This document shows, one piece after another, positions 8,970 to 17,324 of a DNA stretch of 64,000 bases. Every line of letters begins with the position of its first letter. Position 1 is the first letter of the stretch. The DNA is taken from NCBI RefSeq assembly GCF_000515235.1, contig NZ_KI911558.1, positions 2,385,796 to 2,449,795 of the forward strand. Reading direction: 5' to 3'. This stretch comes from Synechococcus sp. CC9616 (GTDB lineage: Bacteria; Cyanobacteriota; Cyanobacteriia; PCC-6307; Cyanobiaceae). The notes beneath the pieces were generated by a model. That model searched no databases. It saw only the letters and a list, made by a program, of their open reading frames with translations, and was not told the DNA's origin. Both the position numbers and the translations under genes were made by a program.

Positions 8970-9449
8970 ATGTCTCAGCTCACCATCAAGCTCAGCGATA
9001 AAGCTGATGCTCTCATCGCTCAGCTGCAGAAGGAGATCTTCAATCGCCGTCGCAAGAAGGTGTCGGCATCTGGAGTCGTTGAAACCCTTGTGGAAAGTGG
9101 TGCCAAATCCCAGTCCGACAAACGCTTCGCAACCTCCTGGACGAATCTGATCAAGGACATCGAAAAAGCTGCCAAGCTGGCTTACGCCCACGGCAGCAAG
9201 CCCTCCACGTTGTCCGACGAGGAATGGGCCCTCGTTCTCAGTCATCGCAGCCGTGGCAGCCGCCGCTCAAGCAGCAAGGCCAGCAACAGCACCCGTGTCG
9301 CCGGAACGCGGGCCCGCCGCACCGTGAAGAAAAAGGTGGCCGCTCAGAAACCTGCCCGTCGCACCAGGACCCGTAGCTCAGTGTCTGCTTCCGCATCTGA
9401 GGCGGCTACCGCCAGCAGCAACGGCAAAGCGCCTGTGGCAGCCAGCTGA
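8970..9449 (+). CDS. Conserved hypothetical protein with basic histone-H1-like tail
   Basis: Start chosen at ATG 8970 (MSQLTIKLSDKADALIAQLQ), giving 159 residues; an upstream TTG at 8958 would add four. Residues 1 to about 90 are a charged helical domain (KEIFNRRRKKVSASGVVETLVE looks like a ribbon-helix-helix or small DNA-binding fold). From about 90 on it is an Ala/Ser/Lys/Arg-rich low-complexity tail (RRTVKKKVAAQKPARRTRTR), similar in composition to bacterial histone-H1-like tails. A nucleoid or RNA-binding role is plausible but inferred. Convergent with aroC, only 3 bp apart. Confidence 0.7.
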   Translation: MSQLTIKLSDKADALIAQLQKEIFNRRRKKVSASGVVETLVESGAKSQSDKRFATSWTNLIKDIEKAAKLAYAHGSKPSTLSDEEWALVLSHRSRGSRRSSSKASNSTRVAGTRARRTVKKKVAAQKPARRTRTRSSVSASASEAATASSNGKAPVAAS

Positions 9450-9452
9450 AAC

Positions 9453-10541
9453 TCACCAGAGACTGCATTGTCCCTGTTGTTTCAGCAGATGGTCGGCCAG
9501 AACAAGGGCGACCATCGCTTCCACCATCGGCACGGCTCTCGGTAAGACGCAGGGGTCGTGCCGACCCTTGGCTGCAAGGGTTGTGGCGTTCCCATCCGAG
9601 TCGACGGTCTGTTGTTCCTTGCGGATCGTCGCTGTTGGTTTGAACGCCACCCGCAGCACGATCGGCTCACCGTTGCTGATTCCTCCCTGGATGCCTCCGG
9701 AGTTGTTGGTCGCCGTGCGCAACCGTCCGTCCTCACTGGGAAGAAAGGCGTCGTTGTGTTCGCTGCCCCTGAGCAAAGTTCCATCAAATCCGGAGCCGAT
9801 TTCAAAGCCCTTGGTGGCGGGTAGGGACATCACGGCCTTCGCCAGATCCGCCTCCAGCTTGTCGAACACCGGCATGCCCAATCCGATGGCGGGATGACGG
9901 ACGACGCACTCAATTACACCGCCGCAGGAATCCCCCTCGCGTCCGATCGACTCGATGCGCTCGATCATCTGCTCGGCAACAACTGGATCCGGGCAGCGAA
10001 CAATGTTCGACTCGATCGCCTCCGCCGTCACGCTCGCCGGATCGATCGATGCCTCAAGACTGTGAATCCGTTTCACCCAGGCCAGCACCTCGGTGCCTGA
10101 GGCTTTGCGCAGCAGCTGCTTGGCGATGGCACCCGCTGCCACACGTCCGATCGTCTCTCGCGCTGAGGCGCGACCTCCTCCACTGCGAGCCTGGATTCCG
10201 TACTTGGCCTGGTAGGTGGCGTCCGCGTGGGATGGCCTGAAGGCCACGGCCATTTGCGTGTAGTCGCCGGGGCGTTGATCCTTGTTGCGAACCAACATGG
10301 CGATCGGCGTCCCCAGGGTGGTGTCGTCCATCAGTCCGCTCAACACCTCCACCCGATCCGCTTCTTTGCGTGGAGTGGTGATGTGGCTCTGGCCTGGCCG
10401 TCGTCGATCGAGCTCAGCCTGCACCGCATCAAGATCCAGATTCAGTCGAGGCGGACATCCCTCGACAATCACGCCAACTCCACCGCCATGGGATTCGCCG
10501 AAGGTGCTGACCCGGAAGAGATCTCCGAAGCTGCTGCCCAT
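9453..10541 (-). CDS. aroC: Chorismate synthase
   Basis: Catalyses the last shikimate-pathway step, 5-enolpyruvylshikimate 3-phosphate to chorismate, using reduced FMN. 362 residues with the three family signatures: GESHGGGVG at 15-23, the central [17 protein letters not shown], and the C-terminal [18 protein letters not shown]. Start ATG 10541 begins [19 protein letters not shown] as in other cyanobacteria. Convergent with the 159-aa gene. Confidence 0.97.
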   Translation of the reverse strand: MGSSFGDLFRVSTFGESHGGGVGVIVEGCPPRLNLDLDAVQAELDRRRPGQSHITTPRKEADRVEVLSGLMDDTTLGTPIAMLVRNKDQRPGDYTQMAVAFRPSHADATYQAKYGIQARSGGGRASARETIGRVAAGAIAKQLLRKASGTEVLAWVKRIHSLEASIDPASVTAEAIESNIVRCPDPVVAEQMIERIESIGREGDSCGGVIECVVRHPAIGLGMPVFDKLEADLAKAVMSLPATKGFEIGSGFDGTLLRGSEHNDAFLPSEDGRLRTATNNSGGIQGGISNGEPIVLRVAFKPTATIRKEQQTVDSDGNATTLAAKGRHDPCVLPRAVPMVEAMVALVLADHLLKQQGQCSLW

Positions 10542-10580
10542 GACCGTTCCTCGCTCGTTGGAGCCTACGTAGCCGCGCTG

Positions 10581-10755
10581 TCAGGCGTCTTCAATAATGA
10601 AGGAATGCCCTGCCAGGCCGAAGCAACGGTAAGGATCAAAGCCAAGATCCGGCCGTAAGACCTGCAGATCCTTGAGGGCGTTGCGGGCACCTGAGCAAGC
10701 GAAGCGAGTGCGTCAGTGTTGCGATGGTGTGGAAGGTCTTCCAGGCCTCGTTCAT
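10581..10755 (-). pseudogene. Possible frameshifted small gene (~57 aa)
   Basis: Two complementary reverse-strand frames abut here. One starts at ATG 10755 with MNEAWKTFHTIATLTHSLR; the other ends at TGA 10581 with ARNALKDLQVLRPDLGFD followed by PYRCFGLAGHSFIIEDA. The distance (175 nt) is one base more than a multiple of three, so removal of one base around 10690-10705 would join them into a coherent 57-residue protein. This may be a decayed gene, a sequencing error or chance. No family recognised. The rest of the aroC/alsS gap (10542-10883) shows nothing else. Confidence 0.3.
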
Positions 10756-10883
10756 GCTTCGCAGGCGCCTGCCAGGACAGATTGGCGTAGCGCAAGGGAA
10801 CGGAGGTGTTGGTCTGCTCTGACGGACGGATCTCAGCCTTGCATGGAGAGCTTTTGATTCACGCTTCCTAAAGATCCCTGAGC

Positions 10884-12530
10884 TCAGTGGACGAACGACT
10901 GGTGGATGTCCTGCATCAATTTGATGTTGTCCGAGTAATCAATGGGGATTTGAATCACAGCCGGAACCGTCTGTTGCAGCGCATCCAGCAGGACATCCTT
11001 GAACGCTTCGGCATCCGTCACGACGTATCCCTTGCAGCCGAAGGATTCGGCGAATTTCACAGCGTCGTAGTGCCCGAGCTTGATGCCTGAAACGCGTCCG
11101 TAGTGAGCTTTCTCCTGGAATTCCACCATGTCGTAGGACTGGCTGTCCCAGATCAGCAGCACGAATCTGCAGCCGATTCGCACGGCGGTTTCTAGCTCGG
11201 TGGCCGTGAACAGGAATCCTCCGTCGCCACAGACGGCGATCACTGGTTGATCGGGGTGGACCAGATTGGCGGCGATAGCCCATGGAAGAGCAACCCCAAG
11301 TGTTTGCTGGCCGTTGCTCACCAGCACTTGCCGTGCATGCTCCGTCGGCAAGTAGCGGTTCATCCAGATGTAGTGAGAGCCAACATCCAGGGCCACCGTG
11401 GTGTCAGGCGTAATTACCTGATGAAGCTCATGCACCACGCGAAGGGGATGCATCGGCATCCCCTTCATGCTGGCTCCCTCTGCAGCTGTGCTTGTGAGTT
11501 CGGCCGCCGATGCCGCCGCCAGGGCCTGGAAGTCAGGGTTGATGTCTGAACCCCCGCCGGCGCTCAACGCCTGAAGGGTGTCTGACAGATCTCCCACCAG
11601 CTCGACGTCGGGCAGAAAGGCGCGGTCCTGATCTGGTGGCTCGACATCAATGCTGAGCAGAGATCGGTTGTTGTCACTGTTCCAGATGGACGCGTCGTAT
11701 TCGACGGGATCAAATCCGATGCAGATCACCCCATCTGATGCATCCAGAAGTCGATCCGCCGGTTGATTGCGAAACAGGCCAAGACGTCCGACAAACTGAT
11801 CTGGAGCCACCCAACGACCGGCAGCCTGAAAGGTGCTGGCATACGGGAGTCCGCTGTTGCGGACGAAGCGCATCAGCGCCTCCGAGCAGGAGGGATCGGA
11901 TGTCTGCAATCCGAGCAGCAGCATTGGCTGCTTCAGCTCGCTGATCCGCTTGTTGGCTGCGGCGATGAGATTGGCGGAAGCTGCTCCAAGTCGAATCGGC
12001 TGGCCCCATCGATCAGAGGGCTCGCAGTCGTTGATCTCACCCAAGCCGATGTCCTTGGGTAAACCGAGGAAGGCGGCGCCGCGCCGACCATGTTCGGCGG
12101 CTCGGATGGCATTGCCGAGGACCTCGGGCAGATCGTGAGCGTTGAGCGCCGTCTTGGCGTATTTCGTCACCGGCTCCATCAACGAGATGGCATCCAGTGA
12201 TTGATGGCAGTGCTTGTAGCGGTCGTCTGTGGAGACTTCTCCGCCGATTGCCAGCACAGGGTCACCTTCCGTTGTCGCGGTTGCGAGCCCTGTCACGAGA
12301 TTGGTGACACCAGGCCCTGATGTGGCGATGCAGACGCCGATCGTCCCCGTCATGCGGCCCATCGCCTGTGCCATGAATGCAGCGTTCTGCTCGTGTCTGC
12401 ACAGAACCAGCTCGATTGGAGAATCGAGAAGAGCGATGAAAACGCTGTCGACCTTGGCCCCTGGAATTCCGAACACATGGGTGATCCCATGCGCTTCCAG
12501 GGTCTTCACGATGAACTCTGCGCCGTTCAT
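10884..12530 (-). CDS. alsS: Acetolactate synthase, catabolic (AlsS) type
   Basis: A thiamine-diphosphate enzyme joining two pyruvates into 2-acetolactate. 548 residues: N-terminal PYR domain with VFGIPGAKVDSVF and the catalytic Glu47 in RHEQNAAFMAQAMGR, central domain, and a C-terminal PP domain with the GDGGFLFTATELE metal/TDP motif at about 432-444. The 'GAKVDSVF' and C-terminal 'IPIDYSDNIKL' strings resemble Bacillus AlsS rather than anabolic IlvB. No regulatory subunit and no acetolactate decarboxylase lie nearby. Members of this superfamily can differ in substrate, so the exact reaction is inferred. Confidence 0.8.
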   Translation of the reverse strand: MNGAEFIVKTLEAHGITHVFGIPGAKVDSVFIALLDSPIELVLCRHEQNAAFMAQAMGRMTGTIGVCIATSGPGVTNLVTGLATATTEGDPVLAIGGEVSTDDRYKHCHQSLDAISLMEPVTKYAKTALNAHDLPEVLGNAIRAAEHGRRGAAFLGLPKDIGLGEINDCEPSDRWGQPIRLGAASANLIAAANKRISELKQPMLLLGLQTSDPSCSEALMRFVRNSGLPYASTFQAAGRWVAPDQFVGRLGLFRNQPADRLLDASDGVICIGFDPVEYDASIWNSDNNRSLLSIDVEPPDQDRAFLPDVELVGDLSDTLQALSAGGGSDINPDFQALAAASAAELTSTAAEGASMKGMPMHPLRVVHELHQVITPDTTVALDVGSHYIWMNRYLPTEHARQVLVSNGQQTLGVALPWAIAANLVHPDQPVIAVCGDGGFLFTATELETAVRIGCRFVLLIWDSQSYDMVEFQEKAHYGRVSGIKLGHYDAVKFAESFGCKGYVVTDAEAFKDVLLDALQQTVPAVIQIPIDYSDNIKLMQDIHQSFVH

Positions 12531-12616
12531 CCATCTACGTCGATGAAGTCACGTTCTGACAGTCCATCGCGGATCAGCCTGTTGTGAAGAGCACAGTTTT
12601 CTGTCTGGTCAGACGC

Positions 12617-13078
12617 TCAGAGCAGATCCTCGCGGATGCCTCGGGGACGACTCGCAACGGGGCGATCCCGCAGCATTTCAAAATCGTCGAAGCTGAAACC
12701 CGGTCCAACACAACAGCTCACCAAGCTGTGGCTCCCCTGGCTGTGCGCTGCCATCCAGACACCGGCTTCAACAGCAACCACGGGGTTCTCGAGGCTCATG
12801 GAGGTTTCCCGTGAGCATTCGTCATGGTCGCAGTGCTGAAAAAGGCTCAGCGGTGCTCCGCTGATGAAGGTCCAGATTTCGTCGCCTCCATGGACGCAGT
12901 GCCAGCGACTGATGTCCTCCGCTCCAAGCAGAAACAGCACAGTCGTGATGGCGCTTCGCTGTTCTCCATCGGGGCGTCGGACGGAGATCCTGCTGCGCTG
13001 AACTTCTCGATACCAGCCACCCTCTGGATGGGGAGCAAGCTTCCATGCGGCGATCAGGGTCGGCAGGTGGTCAGTCAT
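12617..13078 (-). CDS. Cupin family protein (DUF985)
   Basis: A 153-residue single-domain cupin: LAPHPEGGWYREVQRS at the N-terminus, the metal-site region RWHCVHGGDEIWTFISG and the second motif VVAVEAGVWMAAHSQG. DUF985/cupin_5 members are mostly uncharacterised; a sugar or small-molecule binding or isomerase role is typical for the fold. 86 bp downstream of it lies alsS on the same strand. It is the last GC-rich gene before the AT-rich insert. Confidence 0.8.
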   Translation of the reverse strand: MTDHLPTLIAAWKLAPHPEGGWYREVQRSRISVRRPDGEQRSAITTVLFLLGAEDISRWHCVHGGDEIWTFISGAPLSLFQHCDHDECSRETSMSLENPVVAVEAGVWMAAHSQGSHSLVSCCVGPGFSFDDFEMLRDRPVASRPRGIREDLL

Positions 13079-13170
13079 CGACGTCGAGGATCAGAGGCGG
13101 TCATCAACCGTGATCTTGAGCAAAGCTCCGATCAAACTGGATCAACGGTTGATCGACGTTGACGAGCGGC

Positions 13171-13839
13171 TCAGATCTTGAGTTGTTTTGGGCGGTCGTC
13201 CTCCACGGCTTTCAACAGGACATCGCACATCCAGTTCGCCGGCTTTGTTGGCCCGATGGACTCAATCAGCAGACAGAGACGAACCACCAGGAAGTTCCCG
13301 GGGAAATTGAGAAACATATCGGGATGGCGATTGGCAAAGTACTGAGGAATGAGTTGGGCTGTCCAAAGAACGAGAAGAGCACCCAGGAATCCAAATTTGA
13401 AGCAGATTAAATTAATCCAGTCCGGCAATTGCATTACTGGATAACTCGTAAAGGGTAGAAATTCCATGCCAGGGAATGATGTAATTTGTGCGATTACGAA
13501 GACAGTTAAGATGACAAAAAATTGACGCCCGGCGAGGTACTGTTGGGACCGAATTTTGCTGCAGATCAAGCGCATCACTGAATAGGCTTTCGGATACTCC
13601 GACTTCACACCTGTCAATTCATCAGGATTGCGATCAGATAAACTGACGATCGCAATTTGTGATCCCTCGAGGCTGCTTAAGAGCAGTAGTGTGAAAACTA
13701 ACAGGAGAAATGTCAGCCATATTGGGCTTCCAAATACAAGCGTTAGTGAAGACTCTCCTGACAGGATTCCGAACAATACGATGTAAACTGTAGCGACGAG
13801 TAAAAATAGGCTAAATGCAAATGAAAAGAAGTTCTTCAT
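13171..13839 (-). CDS. 5-TM membrane protein with silicon-transporter-like EGxQ/GRQ motifs
   Basis: A 222-residue integral membrane protein with about five hydrophobic segments (about 4-27, 37-57, 104-123, 140-165, 178-195). Segment 2 ends in LEGSQIAIVSL (EGSQ at 58-61) and segment 3 begins YLAGRQFFVIL (GRQ at 104-106). The pair EGxQ plus GRQ is, from memory, the signature of diatom silicon transporters (SITs); half-length five-helix SIT-like proteins are known in several eukaryotes. I see no other family. It is divergent from the molybdenum operon with a ~60-110 bp shared promoter region and has the same low GC. Substrate is not established; it could be any small oxyanion or acid. Confidence 0.55.
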   Translation of the reverse strand: MKNFFSFAFSLFLLVATVYIVLFGILSGESSLTLVFGSPIWLTFLLLVFTLLLLSSLEGSQIAIVSLSDRNPDELTGVKSEYPKAYSVMRLICSKIRSQQYLAGRQFFVILTVFVIAQITSFPGMEFLPFTSYPVMQLPDWINLICFKFGFLGALLVLWTAQLIPQYFANRHPDMFLNFPGNFLVVRLCLLIESIGPTKPANWMCDVLLKAVEDDRPKQLKI

Positions 13840-13950
13840 AGTTTTTATGAAGCTTAGCCATTCGTTGCGGTGCGCAATCTTAAATGAATAGCGAAATTGA
13901 TTCGGCTGAAAGCATCAGAGCTAGGTTTCAACGAAGCAAAGCGGTCTGGC

Positions 13951-14751
13951 ATGTCCCTTCAGGCTTCGTTCGATCAGCAAGCCAAAACTTTTGATCGCCG
14001 GGTTGGCATTGATGATACCGATTGCAAAAAGATTACAGGTTTTCTGGCTCAGCATTACCAGAGGACGAATCAGAGGATCTGGCTTGAGATCGGAGCTGGC
14101 ACAGGTCAGATTGGCCGTTGGGCTCTCGATCAGACAAATCAATATGTTGGGATGGACATCTCTGATGAGATGTTGAATGAATTCAGAGGAAGAGTGTCCG
14201 CGCAAAGCAACGTTCAGCTCCATCAGGCTGATGCGAATAAGCGATGGCCTCTGGAATCTCAGAGCGTGTCTTTGAGTTTCAGCTCAAGAACGATTCATTT
14301 GTTGTCACCACTGCATGTAATGAGTGAACTCAAAAGGGTTCACGATCATGGTTATTTCCTGATCGGTCGCCTTGGACGAGAAGAATCAACCAACGTCAAA
14401 GATGTGATGAGAGAAAAGATGAGATCTATTCTTTTCTCTCTAGGCCACGAGGGTCGCAGGGGTGAAGAGAATAGGAAACAGATTTTAGATCTTCTCTGTG
14501 AGCGTGGTGCTACACGACTCGAAGCCGTTGCTGTGTCGTCTTGGATTGAAACTTTCAGTCCTTTGCGCTCCATTGAGTCATGGCTCAATAAAGATGGATT
14601 GGCTGGTCAAGAAATTGATTATTCAATTAAAGAAGAATGTATGAAGAGGTTGAGGGCTTGGGCTAAGGATCGCTACGGTTCACTTGAATATTCAGAACCT
14701 GTCAAGCAGTCTTACATCATCGAAGGTGTTGATTTGCATTCATTCCGCTAA
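13951..14751 (+). CDS. Class I SAM-dependent methyltransferase heading the Mo operon
   Basis: 267 residues from ATG 13951 (MSLQASFDQQAKTFDRRVG); a TTG at 13897 in frame would add 18 residues. It has the Rossmann-like methyltransferase motif I (IWLEIGAGTGQIGRWAL), the acidic motif II YVGMDIS, and a third strand motif HQADANKRWPLESQSVSLSFSSRTIHLL. The C-terminal half (helical, RRGEENRKQILDLLCERG) is unlike BioC or UbiE. Its stop is 5 bp before the first MoSto gene, so the two are almost certainly co-transcribed. Substrate unknown; a role in a metallophore or in cofactor modification can only be guessed. Confidence 0.75.
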   Translation: MSLQASFDQQAKTFDRRVGIDDTDCKKITGFLAQHYQRTNQRIWLEIGAGTGQIGRWALDQTNQYVGMDISDEMLNEFRGRVSAQSNVQLHQADANKRWPLESQSVSLSFSSRTIHLLSPLHVMSELKRVHDHGYFLIGRLGREESTNVKDVMREKMRSILFSLGHEGRRGEENRKQILDLLCERGATRLEAVAVSSWIETFSPLRSIESWLNKDGLAGQEIDYSIKEECMKRLRAWAKDRYGSLEYSEPVKQSYIIEGVDLHSFR

Positions 14752-14756
14752 CCACA

Positions 14757-15572
14757 ATGGCAAACGAACTGCTAACAAAGCTTGGAGAAGCGTTGGTCAC
14801 GGGAGATCTCACCAATGAGAGTCTTCTTCATGAGACCAAGAAGCCAGAGACGATCCAAATCTTGCCAACAGCCAATGTGGTGAAGATTGGTGGTCAAAGC
14901 TTTATTGATCGTGGGCGTGAGGCCGTCTTCCCACTTCTTGATGAGTTGAAGCAATGCATACCGCATCACAAAATGATTATTGGTACCGGAGCCGGGACTC
15001 GGGCTCGACATGCCTATAGCGTCGGAATCGATCTTGGAATGCCAACAGGTGTTTTAAGTGTGTTGGGAACATTTGTGAGTATGCAGAATGCACGGATGTT
15101 GCATTACCTGCTCGCTGATCAAGGGATACCTTTTATTGAGCCAGTCCAATTTCCACAACTTCCTCTTTATCTTGCCGAGCGGCAGGCAGTGATTTTCTTT
15201 GGAATGCCTCCTTACACGTTTTGGCAGAGGAATCCAGCCATTGGACGGATTCCTCCAAATCGTACAGATACCGGTGCTTATTTAATTAGTGAGGTATTTG
15301 CTGCTAAGTCCATGATTTACGTGAAGGATGAAGATGGTTTGTATACAGCAGATCCGAAGAAAGATAGGAATGCAAAATTTATCCCCAAGATTTCAACGTC
15401 TGAACTCAAAAGTATGAATTTGGATGACGTTGTTGTCGAGAGGGCTGTGCTGGACATGATGGAACATGCTGAGCACCAACGTTCGATTCAGGTCATCAAT
15501 GGCCTTAAGTCTGGCAATCTCACGAAAGCTCTTAATGGTGAAGATGTCGGAACTATCATTTACGCTGATTAA
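14757..15572 (+). CDS. mosB: Molybdenum storage protein subunit beta-like (amino-acid kinase fold)
   Basis: 271 residues with the amino-acid/UMP-kinase fold of the Azotobacter MoSto complex, which binds ATP and stores molybdate or tungstate as polyoxometalate clusters inside an alpha3beta3 cage. Close matches to my memory of A. vinelandii MosB: VVKIGGQSFIDRG (37-49), MIIGTGAGTRARHAYS, GMPPYTFWQR, IGRIPPNRTDTGAYLI, MIYVKDEDGLYTADPK and the ending GEDVGTIIYAD. UMP kinase (PyrH) is shorter and lacks these strings. It is paired with a diverged paralogue 5 bp downstream, as expected for a hetero-oligomer. Confidence 0.85.
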   Translation: MANELLTKLGEALVTGDLTNESLLHETKKPETIQILPTANVVKIGGQSFIDRGREAVFPLLDELKQCIPHHKMIIGTGAGTRARHAYSVGIDLGMPTGVLSVLGTFVSMQNARMLHYLLADQGIPFIEPVQFPQLPLYLAERQAVIFFGMPPYTFWQRNPAIGRIPPNRTDTGAYLISEVFAAKSMIYVKDEDGLYTADPKKDRNAKFIPKISTSELKSMNLDDVVVERAVLDMMEHAEHQRSIQVINGLKSGNLTKALNGEDVGTIIYAD

Positions 15573-15577
15573 TCATC

Positions 15578-16432
15578 ATGACCGTCACCTCAAACACACA
15601 AAGCGACAGATTTCAGGATGACTCTCGCCATCACATGAATTCCATGTTGATGAGAGAAAGTTTGGTTGACAAACACTTACTTGAAAGTACAGACCGACAA
15701 ACTCCGATCGTCCGCATGCTGCCGAATGTGCATGTGGTCAAGATCGGCTCGCGTTCAATCCTCGAAGCTGGTCACCGGGTTGTTCAGCCTGTTGTTGATG
15801 TTCTTGGAACTCTTCTTCAGAGTGAAAAGTTGATCCTTGGGGTTGGTGGTGGATCCAGATCACGTCATGTTTTTTCGATCGGTCTTGATCTTGGTCTGCC
15901 AACAGGTGTCTTGGCACAATTGTCTGTTGCAGATGCGCTTGGTAACGCACACATCCTCGGAACTCTGCTTGCTCCCCATGGAGTGGTGGCGATCCCGCCT
16001 GAGATTTTCGGACACTTGCTGCCGTTGTTTATTCATTCCGCACCTGGCGTGATTTTCAATGGTGTTCCACCGTATTCACTATGGGAACATCCTCCAGAAA
16101 TTGGCCGTATCCCCAAGCATCGGACGGATGCTGGTTGTTTCATTTTGGCTGAATGTTTTGGCTGTAAGTCAGTCACACTGGTGAAGGATGTGAAAGGACT
16201 GTATACAGAAGATCCAAAGCTTAATTCGAACGCTCAATTTATTGATGAGATTAGTGTGAAAGAGCTTGAGCATAAGAAGCTGAGTACGCTGCCGTTTGAT
16301 CCGGTTCTCCTTGACATTCTCAAAACATCACGACTGGTTTCCAAATTCCAGATTGTTGACGGCAAAAATCCTGAATCAGTTCAGCGCGCTGTAGAAGGGC
16401 AGCATGTTGGCACGATAATTCATGCTGATTGA
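15578..16432 (+). CDS. mosA: Molybdenum storage protein subunit alpha-like
   Basis: 284 residues, paralogous to the preceding gene. It has a longer polar N-terminus (about 45 residues), then LPNVHVVKIGSRSI, LILGVGGGSRSRHVFSIGLDLGLPTGVLAQL, VIFNGVPPYSLWEH, IGRIPKHRTDAGCFILAECFGCKSVTLVKDVKGLYTEDP and the ending GQHVGTIIHAD. The 'GLDLGLP' and long N-terminus match the alpha (MosA) subunit of Azotobacter. The stretch after PPY reads SLWEHPPE and lacks the triple histidine I remember for MosA, so metal binding may differ. Its last bases overlap the ABC ATPase start by 11 bp. Confidence 0.82.
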   Translation: MTVTSNTQSDRFQDDSRHHMNSMLMRESLVDKHLLESTDRQTPIVRMLPNVHVVKIGSRSILEAGHRVVQPVVDVLGTLLQSEKLILGVGGGSRSRHVFSIGLDLGLPTGVLAQLSVADALGNAHILGTLLAPHGVVAIPPEIFGHLLPLFIHSAPGVIFNGVPPYSLWEHPPEIGRIPKHRTDAGCFILAECFGCKSVTLVKDVKGLYTEDPKLNSNAQFIDEISVKELEHKKLSTLPFDPVLLDILKTSRLVSKFQIVDGKNPESVQRAVEGQHVGTIIHAD

Positions 16433-17324
16433 TTCACAATCCAGAAAAATAAAAGAAGAGAATATAACTCTACGCAATGTTTCCTGTGGATATCCACCTC
16501 GGTTTTCCAACGTCCTGATAAATCTTTCTATTGGCTTTGATGTGGGCTGCATAACGGCAATTGTTGGTTGTAATGGTTCTGGAAAGTCAACATTGATGCG
16601 ATGTTTGTCGGGACTTTTGAAACTCAATCACGGAGTTGTTGATGTTTTTGGTGCGAACCCACAAGTTAACTTCAGGGAATGGAATCAAACCTGCGCTTAT
16701 GTGAGTCAACAGCCTACGTTCGATCATGAAATGACAGGGTTGGAAATCCTTGACTATTTCTCGTGTATGTATGGCCAGGCGAAGGAAGAACGTCGACAAA
16801 GAATTTCGAGTCTTATCGATCTGATGAATTTAAATGATATAAAGTCCAGGAAAATTTCCTCCTACTCTGGTGGTAATTTGCAAAAAATTCATTTAGCGAT
16901 TGGGCTCATCAATGACCCCGAGTTGTTGCTTTTTGATGAGCCTACTAATAATTTAGATGCCATGGCCAAGCATCGGTTTTGGTCTTACTTGAAAAGTCTG
17001 TCGAGTGATGAGAGGAAAACTTCAATTGTGATCAGTCATGATCTTGAATTTATTGAGCAATATGCCGATGTGTTGGTCGTCATGGACGGTGGTGCGATTC
17101 GTTATCAGGGATCTGTACGAAATTTTATCGACGACTCCACTGTTCATGAACAATCCGGCTCAAATCTTGTCGCCGACAAAGCTCATATGCCAAGAACCAG
17201 TTTGTTTGATGCTTTATCCCGCGCCATCCATTTTGATATGAATAAAACGGCGCATTCTCATTATGGTGAACGGGGATCACGGCGAGGTCAACGCAATCAA
17301 AATCGTCGGAGGGGAGAGAGGTGA
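16422..17324 (+). CDS. ABC-2 type transporter ATP-binding protein
   Basis: A 300-residue nucleotide-binding subunit with Walker A GCNGSGKST (49-57), Q-loop YVSQQP, signature YSGGNLQKIHLA (Tyr-Ser-Gly-Gly variant), Walker B LLLFDEPTNNLD and the switch His in VISHDLEF. Residues ~240 to the end are a His/Arg-rich tail (AHSHYGERGSRRGQRNQNRR). It overlaps mosA upstream and the permease downstream (GTGA), so all three are translationally coupled. Pairing with an ABC-2 permease implies export or membrane-protein transfer, not ModC-type import. Substrate unknown. Confidence 0.85.
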   Translation: MLIDSQSRKIKEENITLRNVSCGYPPRFSNVLINLSIGFDVGCITAIVGCNGSGKSTLMRCLSGLLKLNHGVVDVFGANPQVNFREWNQTCAYVSQQPTFDHEMTGLEILDYFSCMYGQAKEERRQRISSLIDLMNLNDIKSRKISSYSGGNLQKIHLAIGLINDPELLLFDEPTNNLDAMAKHRFWSYLKSLSSDERKTSIVISHDLEFIEQYADVLVVMDGGAIRYQGSVRNFIDDSTVHEQSGSNLVADKAHMPRTSLFDALSRAIHFDMNKTAHSHYGERGSRRGQRNQNRRRGER

